Shown: positions 1 to 5,491 of the stretch, in pieces | How positions within the stretch are numbered: the stretch's first letter is position 1 | Layout: each line of letters opens with the position of its first letter | Translations under genes and position numbers: made by a program | Notes under the pieces: model-generated | Seen by the model: the letters and a program-made list of their open reading frames with translations, nothing else | Database searches by the model: none | What the model was told of the DNA's origin: nothing | Origin: Candidatus Aenigmatarchaeota archaeon | GTDB taxonomy: Archaea > Aenigmatarchaeota > Aenigmatarchaeia > PWEA01 > B50-G16 | DNA length: 7,412 nt | Direction: 5' to 3' | Assembly: GCA_003663345.1 (NCBI GenBank) | Contig: QMZU01000034.1 | Span: forward strand, 1-7,412

Positions 1-412
1 CCGCATTAACTTTTTTTACATAAGAGGCCGGCCTGTCTTATACCTGATAGATGAGAGAGGCCGCTTCGTAGAAAGACTAGACCGCTTAGAAGTCAGATAC
101 ATCGGGTCCGTAGATTATGAAGAGAAGAAGCACCCAATCTATATAGATGGCGTCATAGAGACGACCATCACGCCAGAAGAGGTGCCAGACCTTACGGGCA
201 TAGAAGAAGAGCTGATGGGCGCCCACTACGACATCCTTAAAGAGAAGTTCAACGAGAAGATAGCCAGTATGACCAGCTCAGAAGGATTTGAATACAGCTC
301 ACGCCCAACGGCACCGGAATATCCGAATTACAGATATGATTTCATCTGGGGCCACAGCTTAGAAGAATACAGAAAGCAAAAGCACCGGATGGAGGGGTAT
401 GGGCACCTATGA
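1..412 (+). CDS. Unrecognised protein, 5'-truncated by window edge
   Basis: The reading frame is open from base 2 to the TGA ending at 412, giving 136 visible residues, so the gene begins before the window. A GTG at 182 is only an internal codon: the codons before it encode protein-like sequence (FFYIRGRPVLYLIDERGRF) with no stop. The visible part has a beta-rich start, an acidic middle (TPEEVPDLTGIEEEL) and a charged, Tyr-rich end (EYPNYRYDFIWGHSLEEY). It has no membrane segment and no cysteine. I do not recognise the family. Its stop overlaps the ATG of the next gene (ATGA, 409-412), so it is probably the upstream partner in the same operon and translationally coupled to it. It could be any small viral accessory protein; no function is claimed. 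Confidence 0.8.
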   Translation, partial: RINFFYIRGRPVLYLIDERGRFVERLDRLEVRYIGSVDYEEKKHPIYIDGVIETTITPEEVPDLTGIEEELMGAHYDILKEKFNEKIASMTSSEGFEYSSRPTAPEYPNYRYDFIWGHSLEEYRKQKHRMEGYGHL

Positions 413-939
413 GGCCTGTCAGGACCGTCAAGTTTGAGTGCCTTAAGTGCGGGCGGTGCTGTGTCCAGACCAGAAGAGAGCTTCACGGTCTAGTCTTCGG
501 CATCCAGCTATGGCCTGAAGAGAAGAAGCTATTAACCTGCATAGCCAAAGAGAGAGGGATTAACATAAACATAAAGCCTCAATTCGCATCCAGGTCTAAG
601 TCAGACATAACGTTATGGCAGTTAGCAGACGAGCCATGTCCGTTCTACGATAAAACTACCCGGTCCTGCACCATATACCCGTATAGGCCATTAGCATGCC
701 GTGCCTATCCTGTCTGCATGGCCGGTAGCTTAGACAAATACTGTGAATGGACCAAGCGCCATGAGCACTTAATACCTTTCAGACTAGAAGGGCCAGAACC
801 AATATGGAATGCCATAATCGTGTTGCGCCGAACCATGCTAGAGCAGACTAGACCCTCCCGGTGGATTTACGACTTGAGAACAGGCAAATGGTATAAGGTT
901 GAAGATGTGATAAAAGAAGTCGTAGCGGTGGTGATATAG
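409..939 (+). CDS. CxxCxxCC (YkgJ/UPF0153-type) metal-cluster protein
   Basis: 176 residues. The N-terminus carries the hallmark CLKCGRCC (C11, C14, C17, C18). A second cluster follows with C77 in EPCPFY, C87 in SCTIYPYRP and C97 in ACRAYP, plus C103 and C112. This order (CxxCxxCC, then CPF/L, then CxIYxxRPxxCRxYP) is that of the YkgJ-like family predicted to chelate zinc or an iron-sulfur cluster. Its biochemical role is not settled in general; some relatives sit near methyltransferases or modification systems. The C-terminal 60 residues are basic and Trp/Tyr-rich and lie outside the core. The ATG at 409 overlaps the upstream stop by four bases, with GGAGG at 391-395. Two bases separate it from the primase-like gene, and a Cas4-like nuclease follows, so a role in nucleic-acid metabolism is possible but inferred only from position. 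Confidence 0.85.
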   Translation: MRPVRTVKFECLKCGRCCVQTRRELHGLVFGIQLWPEEKKLLTCIAKERGININIKPQFASRSKSDITLWQLADEPCPFYDKTTRSCTIYPYRPLACRAYPVCMAGSLDKYCEWTKRHEHLIPFRLEGPEPIWNAIIVLRRTMLEQTRPSRWIYDLRTGKWYKVEDVIKEVVAVVI

Positions 940-941
940 AA

Positions 942-1364
942 GTGGGATACAGGTATGTGTTGAAAATAGATATTGATGTTCCATTCCTTGACAAAACGGC
1001 CCTTTCAACATGGGAAGAAACCAGGCGGGTAATTCTGAAGCACTTAGGCGTTAGGCCCATTGGGTTCAAATATGCTAGGACCAAGCATGGATGGCACGTC
1101 TGGGTTGATATTGACAGCGATTATCCTTTAAACGATTATTACCTGGCTTTCCTCCAATTTCTATTAGGTGATGACCACAGAAGGGCCACTTTCAACCTGG
1201 CCCGTGCCGAAGCAGGCAGTTTCAAAGTGTTTAACGTTTTATTCAGCAAGAAGCTCCGCCAGAAGTGGCCGATGGAAAGATTAATACCTTATGTGCTGAA
1301 ACTGATAACTGCTTGGTCGTTATTTGAAGTGGTAAAAGAGCTTGAGGAGGATGTGGAATTATGA
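942..1364 (+). CDS. Small protein with primase-like (AEP-type) motifs
   Basis: 140 residues. The N-terminus has a hydrophobic strand followed by D-x-D (KIDIDVPF, D10 and D12). About 37 residues later comes RTKHGWHVWV, with H52 in the position of the (S/T)xxGxH motif, then DIDSD and LLGDDHRRATFNLARAE leading to FNVLFSKK. A DxD plus a strand bearing an S/T-x-x-G-x-H-type motif recalls catalytic motifs I and II of archaeo-eukaryotic primases. From memory, similar short proteins (TRHGYHV...GDDxxR...DVLFxxK) occur in crenarchaeal elements and genomes. It is far shorter than a full PrimPol, so this may be a stand-alone or degenerate domain. The GTG start has GGTGAT at 930-935, six bases upstream. 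Its stop overlaps the nuclease ATG (1361-1364). The gene call is strong; the fold assignment is inference. Confidence 0.7.
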   Translation: MGYRYVLKIDIDVPFLDKTALSTWEETRRVILKHLGVRPIGFKYARTKHGWHVWVDIDSDYPLNDYYLAFLQFLLGDDHRRATFNLARAEAGSFKVFNVLFSKKLRQKWPMERLIPYVLKLITAWSLFEVVKELEEDVEL

Positions 1365-1993
1365 ACATCCCTGAGGAAATAATAAAAGCCATAGAAAAGC
1401 ATTTGGAAAGTGTGGTGGTCAAGGAAAAGCCAAGGGAGCCTAATGTCTTCTGGGCGGTTGATTTATCAAGATGTATTCAAATCAGGAACATCCTTATTGA
1501 AAGGCCTGAATTAGAGAAGCTGTTTATTGAGAAGGAGAAAGAGAAAGCCAGGATGCTCACAGGCTTAGCTGTCCACAAGTATTTGTCTGAGGTCCTTAAG
1601 GCCCGCATGGACGTAGAAGTTGAGCCAAGGTGTGAGAGGCCAATCAGAGACGGCATACTCAACGTTAAAGTGGTTGGCAAGCCCGATATTGTGCTCCGGG
1701 TGGATGGGCGTTTAATCCCTGTGGAGCTTAAGGCTCCTACTCGCTTGTATTCGCTTCCACGCCCGGAGCACGTAAGCCAGGTGATGATTTACAAATGGCT
1801 TCTAGACGCACCTACGGGTTTCTTAATGTATTTCAGCCATAGGGGCTGGAAGTGGTGGGAGATAACAGGCTTCATCACCACCGATGAGATAAGAAAAAGG
1901 ATTTTGTTCCCTAAAATGCCTCTCTGGCCTGGCGAATGTGAGCGGTGTAAGTTAAAGCGCTACTGTCCTAAGTGGTCTGCCCGGCGCCGGTAG
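1361..1993 (+). CDS. Cas4-like PD-(D/E)XK nuclease with four-cysteine cluster
   Basis: 210 residues with every landmark of the Cas4/RecB-like nucleases in order: a lone upstream cysteine (C38, LSRC), motif I histidine (GLAVHKYL, H72), motif II aspartate (VGKPDIVL, D109), motif III E-x-K (PVELKA, E122 and K124), the QxxxY element (SQVMIYKWL, Q140 and Y144) and a C-terminal C-x2-C-x5-C (C193, C196, C202). In Cas4 proteins the single N-terminal and three C-terminal cysteines hold a 4Fe-4S cluster, and the enzyme is a metal-dependent DNA exonuclease. No cas1, cas2 or CRISPR array is nearby, so this is probably a stand-alone viral nuclease acting in replication, recombination or end processing; such genes are common in archaeal viruses. 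The ATG overlaps the upstream stop and has GAGGAGG at 1344-1350. The 3' end overlaps the convergent membrane-protein gene by 26 bases. Confidence 0.93.
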   Translation: MNIPEEIIKAIEKHLESVVVKEKPREPNVFWAVDLSRCIQIRNILIERPELEKLFIEKEKEKARMLTGLAVHKYLSEVLKARMDVEVEPRCERPIRDGILNVKVVGKPDIVLRVDGRLIPVELKAPTRLYSLPRPEHVSQVMIYKWLLDAPTGFLMYFSHRGWKWWEITGFITTDEIRKRILFPKMPLWPGECERCKLKRYCPKWSARRR

Positions 1994-2228
1994 GGCGCCA
2001 GTGTTCTTTGATGCTTTCAAATATCTTGTCAGCGAAGAAGCCGGCTAAGAAGAGGTTTAAATTGTTTGGCAGGCCTAGAGCATACCAGACGAAAGACGCC
2101 CCGGCACCGACTATTAAGCGCCCGACGAAGTATGGCCCGCTAGGCCACTTCCGTGTCTGATACATCCATAGCCCTATGGATACTAGTGCACCGAAGACGC
2201 CCAACAGCAACACGCTTATGAGCTCCAC
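1968..2228 (-). CDS. Small multi-span membrane protein, holin-like candidate
   Basis: 86 residues. Residues 2-23 form a clear membrane segment with a short N-terminus, residues 34-52 a second, and residues 56-72 (NLNLFLAGFFADKIFESI) a weaker amphipathic third. A basic linker (QTRKWPSG) separates the first two. Small size, two or three spans and a charged, soluble C-terminus fit a viral holin or another small viral membrane protein, but no family-defining motif is visible, so holin is only a candidate role. The GTG at 2228 has a GGTGGGG-type ribosome site at about 2234-2240 and a TATA-like element at 2264-2271, which together support this strand over the basic, low-complexity frame on the plus strand. 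It is transcribed alone, divergently from the 2343 operon, and ends inside the 3' end of the Cas4-like gene. Confidence 0.72.
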   Translation of the reverse strand: MELISVLLLGVFGALVSIGLWMYQTRKWPSGPYFVGRLIVGAGASFVWYALGLPNNLNLFLAGFFADKIFESIKEHWRPTGAGQTT

Positions 2229-2263
2229 GCTTCCCCACCCACTTATATGCCTATCTAAGCCCG

Positions 2264-2271
2264 TTATAAAG
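2264..2271 (-). promoter_or_regulatory. TATA-box promoter for the holin-like gene
   Basis: Read on the minus strand, CTTTATAA lies about 36-43 bases upstream of the GTG at 2228. Archaeal TATA boxes sit about 26 bases before the transcription start, which would place the start near 2240 and leave a leader of roughly 12 bases that just contains the GGTGGGG ribosome site. The element overlaps a 12-bp palindrome. Predicted from sequence only. Confidence 0.5.
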
Positions 2272-2277
2272 CTTTAT
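2266..2277. promoter_or_regulatory. Perfect 12-bp palindrome in divergent promoter region
   Basis: ATAAAGCTTTAT is perfectly self-complementary. It overlaps the minus-strand TATA element and lies about 15 bases upstream of the plus-strand TATA element. A dimeric repressor bound here could block the minus promoter and affect both. An AT-rich palindrome of this length can arise by chance, so the operator role is only suggested by its position. Confidence 0.35.
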
Positions 2278-2290
2278 TATACCTCAGAAA

Positions 2291-2300
2291 TCTTTATAGA
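2291..2300 (+). promoter_or_regulatory. TATA-box promoter for the 2343-3741 operon
   Basis: TCTTTATAGA centred near 2295 matches an archaeal TATA box. With the usual spacing of about 26 bases the transcript would start near 2321, giving a leader of about 20 bases that contains the GGGGGT ribosome site and the GTG at 2343. It is flanked by a repeated TAGACTA (2297-2303 and 2315-2321). Confidence 0.55.
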
Positions 2301-2321
2301 CTAGTCAAGAGTGCTAGACTA
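2297..2321. repeat. 7-bp direct repeat TAGACTA across promoter
   Basis: TAGACTA occurs at 2297-2303 and again at 2315-2321, 18 bases start to start, so the copies are a little under two DNA turns apart. The first copy overlaps the TATA box and an 8-bp palindrome, GACTAGTC (2299-2306); the second overlaps the predicted transcription start. This is a plausible pair of regulator half-sites, seen in sequence but not tested. Confidence 0.4.
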
Positions 2322-2342
2322 TGAGCGTGGGGGTAAGTGAAA

Positions 2343-2630
2343 GTGTCGCCCAAGCCCGTAGAAGGCTCAGGCGGGCGTTATAAAGTCAGGGTCTCAACCT
2401 GGAGGTTAGGCGAAATAATAATACCTGTCAAGTTCAAAGTGGTCAATAACAAGCTGGTCGTAAGCGTAGAGTGCCCTGTTGAAGAAGGCTACCACGAGGC
2501 CGTCAGCTCAGCTCTACACGCTTGCAGTAGCGCACTATTCCTTCTGGCTATCCACATTAACGATATTGAAAACTCAGCATTTATCATTACAGGCGGAAAG
2601 TCTTATTATATCGGGGAAGCACTAGTATGA
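2343..2630 (+). CDS. Unrecognised small soluble protein
   Basis: 95 residues from GTG 2343; an in-frame GTG at 2337 would add two. I prefer 2343 because the ribosome-site-like run GGGGG (2329-2333) is nine bases away from it but only three from 2337. The first half is beta-rich (RYKVRVSTWRLGEIIIPVKF, then KLVVSVECPV). A predicted helix with Ala/Ser/Cys follows (YHEAVSSALHACSSALFLLA), then FIITGGKSYYIG. The helix is mildly hydrophobic but contains His and Ser, so it is more likely buried than membrane-spanning. No family is recognised. It is the first gene of a plus-strand operon that continues through two small membrane proteins to the AlkP-type enzyme. Confidence 0.72.
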   Translation: MSPKPVEGSGGRYKVRVSTWRLGEIIIPVKFKVVNNKLVVSVECPVEEGYHEAVSSALHACSSALFLLAIHINDIENSAFIITGGKSYYIGEALV

Positions 2631-2633
2631 GCT

Positions 2634-2640
2634 GGAGGTG
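2634..2640 (+). promoter_or_regulatory. Strong ribosome-binding site GGAGGTG
   Basis: GGAGGTG is a full match to the archaeal anti-SD core and lies just after the stop at 2630. It is the main evidence for the 56-residue gene. Six bases separate it from the GTG at 2647, while the GTG codons at 2638 and 2644 overlap it or sit too close. Confidence 0.7.
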
Positions 2641-2646
2641 GCCGTG

Positions 2647-2817
2647 GTGGTCGTGTGCGTGCTGTGCATGGTCGTGCTCATGCTCATCACTTTCATACTG
2701 TGCTATGCACTAGCGATATGGGCTGAGCTAGAGCGCATCAATTCAGAGCTAGACAGGGATTTTGAAAGAGCTATACGGGCATTAGTGGCCCGTGAGAAGC
2801 GGAGGAGGGATTGCTAA
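2647..2817 (+). CDS. 56-residue single-span membrane protein
   Basis: A short gene that length cut-offs would miss. From GTG 2647 it encodes a very hydrophobic segment (residues 2-25, rich in Val, Leu, Met and Ile with Cys at 4, 7 and 19), followed by a highly charged helix (27-55, AELERINSELDRDFERAI and a basic KRRRDC end). This one-span topology with an amphipathic charged tail resembles small phage lysis accessory (spanin- or antiholin-like) proteins, but no family is recognisable and that reading is speculation. GTG codons at 2638, 2644 and 2653 share the frame; the spacing to GGAGGTG (2634-2640) favours 2647. The stop TAA abuts the ATG of the next gene at 2818, whose ribosome site GGAGGAGG (2801-2808) lies inside this gene's last codons. 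Confidence 0.72.
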   Translation: MVVCVLCMVVLMLITFILCYALAIWAELERINSELDRDFERAIRALVAREKRRRDC

Positions 2818-3045
2818 ATGAGGGCCAAGAAGCTACTTTCTTATGCTGTTATGACCGTTATGGCCGTAATTCCATTAGGAATTGGCTTGAAGCTATTACA
2901 ATTACTTATATCGGCACATATTACAAATAACGTGCTCATATTACCTGTGTGGCCTAATGTTTGTGATGCGGCCTTATTGATTATGAGCGGTTTGTTCTGG
3001 CTGGCAATAACATTTCATAAATGGTTCAGATATGGGGTGAGGTAG
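2818..3045 (+). CDS. Small two-span membrane protein
   Basis: 75 residues with a basic start (MRAKK), a hydrophobic segment at about 9-32, a polar loop (SAHITNNVL...VWPNVCD) and a second hydrophobic segment at about 50-66, ending in a basic, aromatic tail (HKWFRYGVR). By the positive-inside rule both ends would face the cytoplasm. GGAGGAGG at 2801-2808 precedes the ATG by nine bases. It sits between another tiny membrane protein and the AlkP-type enzyme, three bases before the latter. The enzyme has no membrane span of its own, so this protein might anchor it or work with it; that is inference. No family is recognised. Confidence 0.72.
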   Translation: MRAKKLLSYAVMTVMAVIPLGIGLKLLQLLISAHITNNVLILPVWPNVCDAALLIMSGLFWLAITFHKWFRYGVR

Positions 3046-3048
3046 TGA

Positions 3049-3741
3049 ATGCTTGAGGGTGTGATGGTCCGCAAGGAGTGGGCGATAATAATACTTGACG
3101 CATGCCGTTATGATTACTTCAAGAAGGTAATATATAATTACATTCCAGGCGGTGTCCTACAGGCACGTAGAAGTCCGGGCTCATGCACCCTGGAGTTTTT
3201 GAATAATGAGTTTAAAGGCTTCTATGATTGTGTAGTAATAAGCTCTAATGGCTTCTTACAGGACAGGCCAATAAAGCACCCAGACGGGTGGTATTTTAGC
3301 GGTCCTGAACACTTTAAGAAAGTTGTAAACTTATTTTCGCATAATTGGTCAGATGAATTAATGACGGTCCCACCTTGGGAGGTCAATAAAGTAGCATTAG
3401 AGAACATAGAGGACCGGATGCTAATATGGTATATCCAGCCACACTTCCCGGCGATAGGAAAGGTCAAGTTAATAATGAACGCAAACCAAATAAAGAAGAT
3501 GTGGAAGGCCGGGCGGTTAAGCTTATCTACCATTAGGTTAGCTTATGAATACAATTTGAGACTAGTCTTATCTTATGTAGCTGAATTGATTAGAAAACTA
3601 CCGCATAACCTAATAGTAATTACTTCAGACCACGGTGAATTATTAGGTGAAGGTGGTAAATTCAACCATCCATGCTGTTCTAATTCACCTATCCTGAGGA
3701 CGGTGCCTTTCTACGTGATAAACTCTAGGAATTTGGCGTAA
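3049..3741 (+). CDS. Alkaline-phosphatase/sulfatase-superfamily enzyme
   Basis: 230 residues. The N-terminal strand ends in IIILDACRYDYF, with D17 as the first metal ligand. After it comes RSPGSCTLEF, where the catalytic nucleophile should lie (S45, C46 or T47). The middle has IQPHFP (H132). The C-terminal part has the signature ITSDHGELLGEGG (D194, H195) and FNHP (H207), followed by RTVPFYV. This arrangement is typical of archaeal AlkP/sulfatase-superfamily hydrolases and phosphotransferases encoded near glycosylation genes. At 230 residues it is much shorter than classical sulfatases and has no signal peptide or membrane span, so it probably acts in the cytoplasm unless recruited. The ATG has GGTGA at 3036-3040. 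The 3' end overlaps the convergent glycosyltransferase gene by 31 bases. Substrate unknown: a sulfated or phosphorylated glycan is the natural guess. Sampled lines are poor in G+C. Confidence 0.87.
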   Translation: MLEGVMVRKEWAIIILDACRYDYFKKVIYNYIPGGVLQARRSPGSCTLEFLNNEFKGFYDCVVISSNGFLQDRPIKHPDGWYFSGPEHFKKVVNLFSHNWSDELMTVPPWEVNKVALENIEDRMLIWYIQPHFPAIGKVKLIMNANQIKKMWKAGRLSLSTIRLAYEYNLRLVLSYVAELIRKLPHNLIVITSDHGELLGEGGKFNHPCCSNSPILRTVPFYVINSRNLA

Positions 3742-4673
3742 ACGTCTTTATAATACATTTTTTTGGCTGTTTCTAAACATTTCCTGGCCTTGCGGTCCCA
3801 CGAGGACTTGTCCCTCAAGGCCCGCCTTATTGCCTTCCATAATGCCTCGGTCGTGTATATTTTATGCTCAATCCTGTGGGCACCAAAAGGTTCAATTTCA
3901 ACCTGACCCGTAGGGTTAAACCAGTAAGCACATTCTTTAGGTATCCACTCCGTAAATGGTGGTATATTCAATACTATTGGGATTGCTCCGAATGCCATAG
4001 CTTCTAATACGGTCAGGCCAAATCCTTCTGTATCCGACAGGTTCAAGTAGAACCTAGCACTCTTATACAATTCAATTAACATCTCATCCGTGCATACCCT
4101 ATCAGGATAACGCCTTTTCACATGAGGAGCATCATAATCACTAATCAAATCAAAATCACGCATATATGGATTGTTCATAGTGGTTATGAGCAACAGCCTT
4201 TGTCCTAATTGTTCAATTACAGGCCCACATGCTCTAGGATATTTCCTTTTGAGATAACCTGCACAGTAGAGGAATTCTAAGGTCTTATCCGGCACTTCTT
4301 CTAATGCTTCAAATCTGCATCCATGCCATATTACTTCATCCACAGGCAATCCTGACTTTTCAAGACATTCCTTACTGTAATAGCTGTTGGCTACCACGTA
4401 AGGCTGGATTGTCTTATACCATCTCAGGCCTGAGCGGAGCTCAACAGGCCCTTCTGTGGTTAGATACCATATTTGCTTATTGTGCAGGTGCCGACTTGCT
4501 ATGAAGAAAAAATAAGGGTCAGGATTACCTACTAAGATTATAGTGCCTTTAATTACACTTGGGTTATATTTGCCTTCTATAAAATCAGCACCTATGGCTT
4601 TAGCTAAGGCCCGACCTACTCGGATTATGCTGTAAGCCGTCCTGGTCAAGACCGTGATTTTCTTATCCGTCAT
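3711..4673 (-). CDS. GT-B glycosyltransferase, GT4-like
   Basis: 320 residues. The C-terminal domain has LYKSARFYLNLSDTEGFGL followed by TVLEAMAFGAIPIV, which contains the E-x7-E motif (E216, E224) that binds the sugar-nucleotide donor in GT4-type enzymes. VVANSYYSKECLEKSGL (93-109) and VIWHG (114-118) are the usual linker features between the two Rossmann-like domains. The N-terminal domain is compact, so the protein is shorter than typical 350-400-residue relatives. It would move a sugar from a nucleotide donor to an unknown acceptor. It is the last gene of the minus-strand structural operon, three bases after virion-like protein B, so virion protein or host-surface glycosylation is a reasonable inference. 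The ATG has only a weak ribosome site, so translation may depend on coupling. Its end overlaps the AlkP-type gene. Confidence 0.92.
   Translation of the reverse strand: MTDKKITVLTRTAYSIIRVGRALAKAIGADFIEGKYNPSVIKGTIILVGNPDPYFFFIASRHLHNKQIWYLTTEGPVELRSGLRWYKTIQPYVVANSYYSKECLEKSGLPVDEVIWHGCRFEALEEVPDKTLEFLYCAGYLKRKYPRACGPVIEQLGQRLLLITTMNNPYMRDFDLISDYDAPHVKRRYPDRVCTDEMLIELYKSARFYLNLSDTEGFGLTVLEAMAFGAIPIVLNIPPFTEWIPKECAYWFNPTGQVEIEPFGAHRIEHKIYTTEALWKAIRRALRDKSSWDRKARKCLETAKKMYYKDVYAKFLEFIT
3758..3764 (+). terminator. T-run, possible archaeal terminator of plus operon
   Basis: Seven consecutive T residues begin 17 bases after the AlkP stop codon at 3741. Archaeal RNA polymerase commonly terminates at T-runs on the non-template strand without a hairpin. 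The run lies inside the 3' end of the opposite-strand glycosyltransferase gene, where it encodes Lys codons, so it may be coincidental. Confidence 0.4.
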
Positions 4674-4676
4674 GGT

Positions 4677-5234
4677 TTATCCACTTATCTTATAGTAGAG
4701 CGTGGCTGAGCCACCCGCTGGTATGGTCAGGGTGAACAGGCTACGGGCTATGAGGGCATATTTGTAAGCGGCGGCATCCACATCGTAGTATTGTGCTATC
4801 AGGCCTACTTCACGAATAGTTATGTCTTCGCCGCTCTGGTTCTCAAAAGCCCTGTAAGCCTGGACGTAATCGTTGCCAAACTCAACATTACACTCGTAAT
4901 AGTAGAGCTGTCCGAGCCCTGTGCCGTGAGGTATCTTACTCTCAAGGTTGTAATCATTCCTGGTAGGCTCAGTAGAGCCTGTGCCCACAACGATGCCTCT
5001 GTTATCATTCTCCGCAAGTTGCCAGATACACATGAGATAATGAGTGCCAGCATTCGGCCTTTCTATTGTGCCTGTTGAACCATCGGTCCTGACACAAGGT
5101 GTATCCTCGTTCCGCATGGCCGCCCTCAGGAAAGCATAGAAATTCTTCGTAAGCGTGTTAGTCTCTTTCCAGCCTGTATCCTTTATGACCCGCCCTTTGC
5201 GGTCTCTAACTACTGCACGCACGTAGGTCTTCAT
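4677..5234 (-). CDS. Virion structural-type protein B (paralogue of 5669-6241)
   Basis: 185 residues. Three blocks carry the family signature: an N-terminal strand pair ending in NTLTKNF (26-32), VVGTGSTEPTRNDYNL (82-97) and EDITIREVGL (136-145), followed by a strand-rich C-terminus with IPAGGSATLYYKI. The G-x-S-x-x-P-x-R-x-DYxL and REVGL blocks recall proteins in tailed-phage and provirus structural operons, probably tail, fibre or decoration subunits; this is from memory, not a search. The same three blocks occur in the same order in the protein at 5669-6241, so the two are paralogues that arose by duplication and diverged. The ATG has a GGAGTGA-type site just upstream; its gene begins two bases after the stop of the 84-residue gene and ends three bases before the glycosyltransferase. 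A variable middle (40-80) may be the exposed part. Confidence 0.82.
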   Translation of the reverse strand: MKTYVRAVVRDRKGRVIKDTGWKETNTLTKNFYAFLRAAMRNEDTPCVRTDGSTGTIERPNAGTHYLMCIWQLAENDNRGIVVGTGSTEPTRNDYNLESKIPHGTGLGQLYYYECNVEFGNDYVQAYRAFENQSGEDITIREVGLIAQYYDVDAAAYKYALIARSLFTLTIPAGGSATLYYKISG

Positions 5235-5236
5235 CG

Positions 5237-5491
5237 CTACTCACTCCACACGCTCTCACTTAAGCTTTCACCTGGCCCGTAAGGAGTGGGCTGGCCTACC
5301 TCGTCTGCTAAGTGCCTTATTCCATAGAAGAATATCTGGCCGACATCAATATTCACCGTTTCTTCTTTCAAGACCTCGCCGTCCTTGACTAGTCTAGCTA
5401 TGTAGGTGCCTACGGCTACTTTCTTTCTTTCACCTTCGGCTATTTCATATTTAACTTCTCCATTTTGAACCAATTGTAGCTTGTAGCCCAC
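5237..5491 (-). CDS. 84-residue beta-rich protein of the structural operon
   Basis: The N-terminal 50 residues form a likely all-beta unit: GYKLQLVQNGEVKYEIAEG, then KKVAVGTYIARLVKDGEVL and KEETVNIDVGQ. The GTYxARLVxDGEVL...EETVNI pattern is reminiscent of PEGA-like beta-sandwich modules, but the match is loose. The C-terminal 35 residues are Gly/Pro/Ser-rich and acidic (PTPYGPGESLSESVWSE), possibly a flexible tail. No signal peptide or membrane span. The GTG start overlaps the previous gene's stop in TAGTG and has a perfect GGAGGTG (5497-5503, minus strand) five bases before it. Lying between two virion-like paralogues, it is probably a small structural or assembly component; the family is not recognised. 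Confidence 0.78.
   Translation of the reverse strand: MGYKLQLVQNGEVKYEIAEGERKKVAVGTYIARLVKDGEVLKEETVNIDVGQIFFYGIRHLADEVGQPTPYGPGESLSESVWSE

Noticed and set aside
11..17. Run of seven T near the left edge as a terminator
   Set aside because: It lies within an open coding frame, encoding Phe codons, far from any gene end.
182..412. A short gene starting at GTG 182
   Set aside because: The same frame is open and protein-like back to the window edge, so this GTG is internal to a longer, truncated gene.
1361..1993. CRISPR adaptation locus suggested by the Cas4-like protein
   Set aside because: No cas1, cas2 or repeat-spacer array is present; stand-alone Cas4-like nucleases are common in archaeal viruses.
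1972..2160. 62-residue plus-strand frame after the Cas4-like gene
   Set aside because: It is low-complexity and basic with no ribosome site, and lies opposite the minus-strand membrane protein, which has a promoter, a ribosome site and clear membrane segments.
2627..2713. 28-codon Cys/Trp-rich frame starting in ATGA at the end of the 2343 gene
   Set aside because: Six Cys and four Trp look striking, but this is the shadow of the GTG/CTG/ATG-rich membrane helix in the neighbouring frame, which uses the ribosome site with better spacing.
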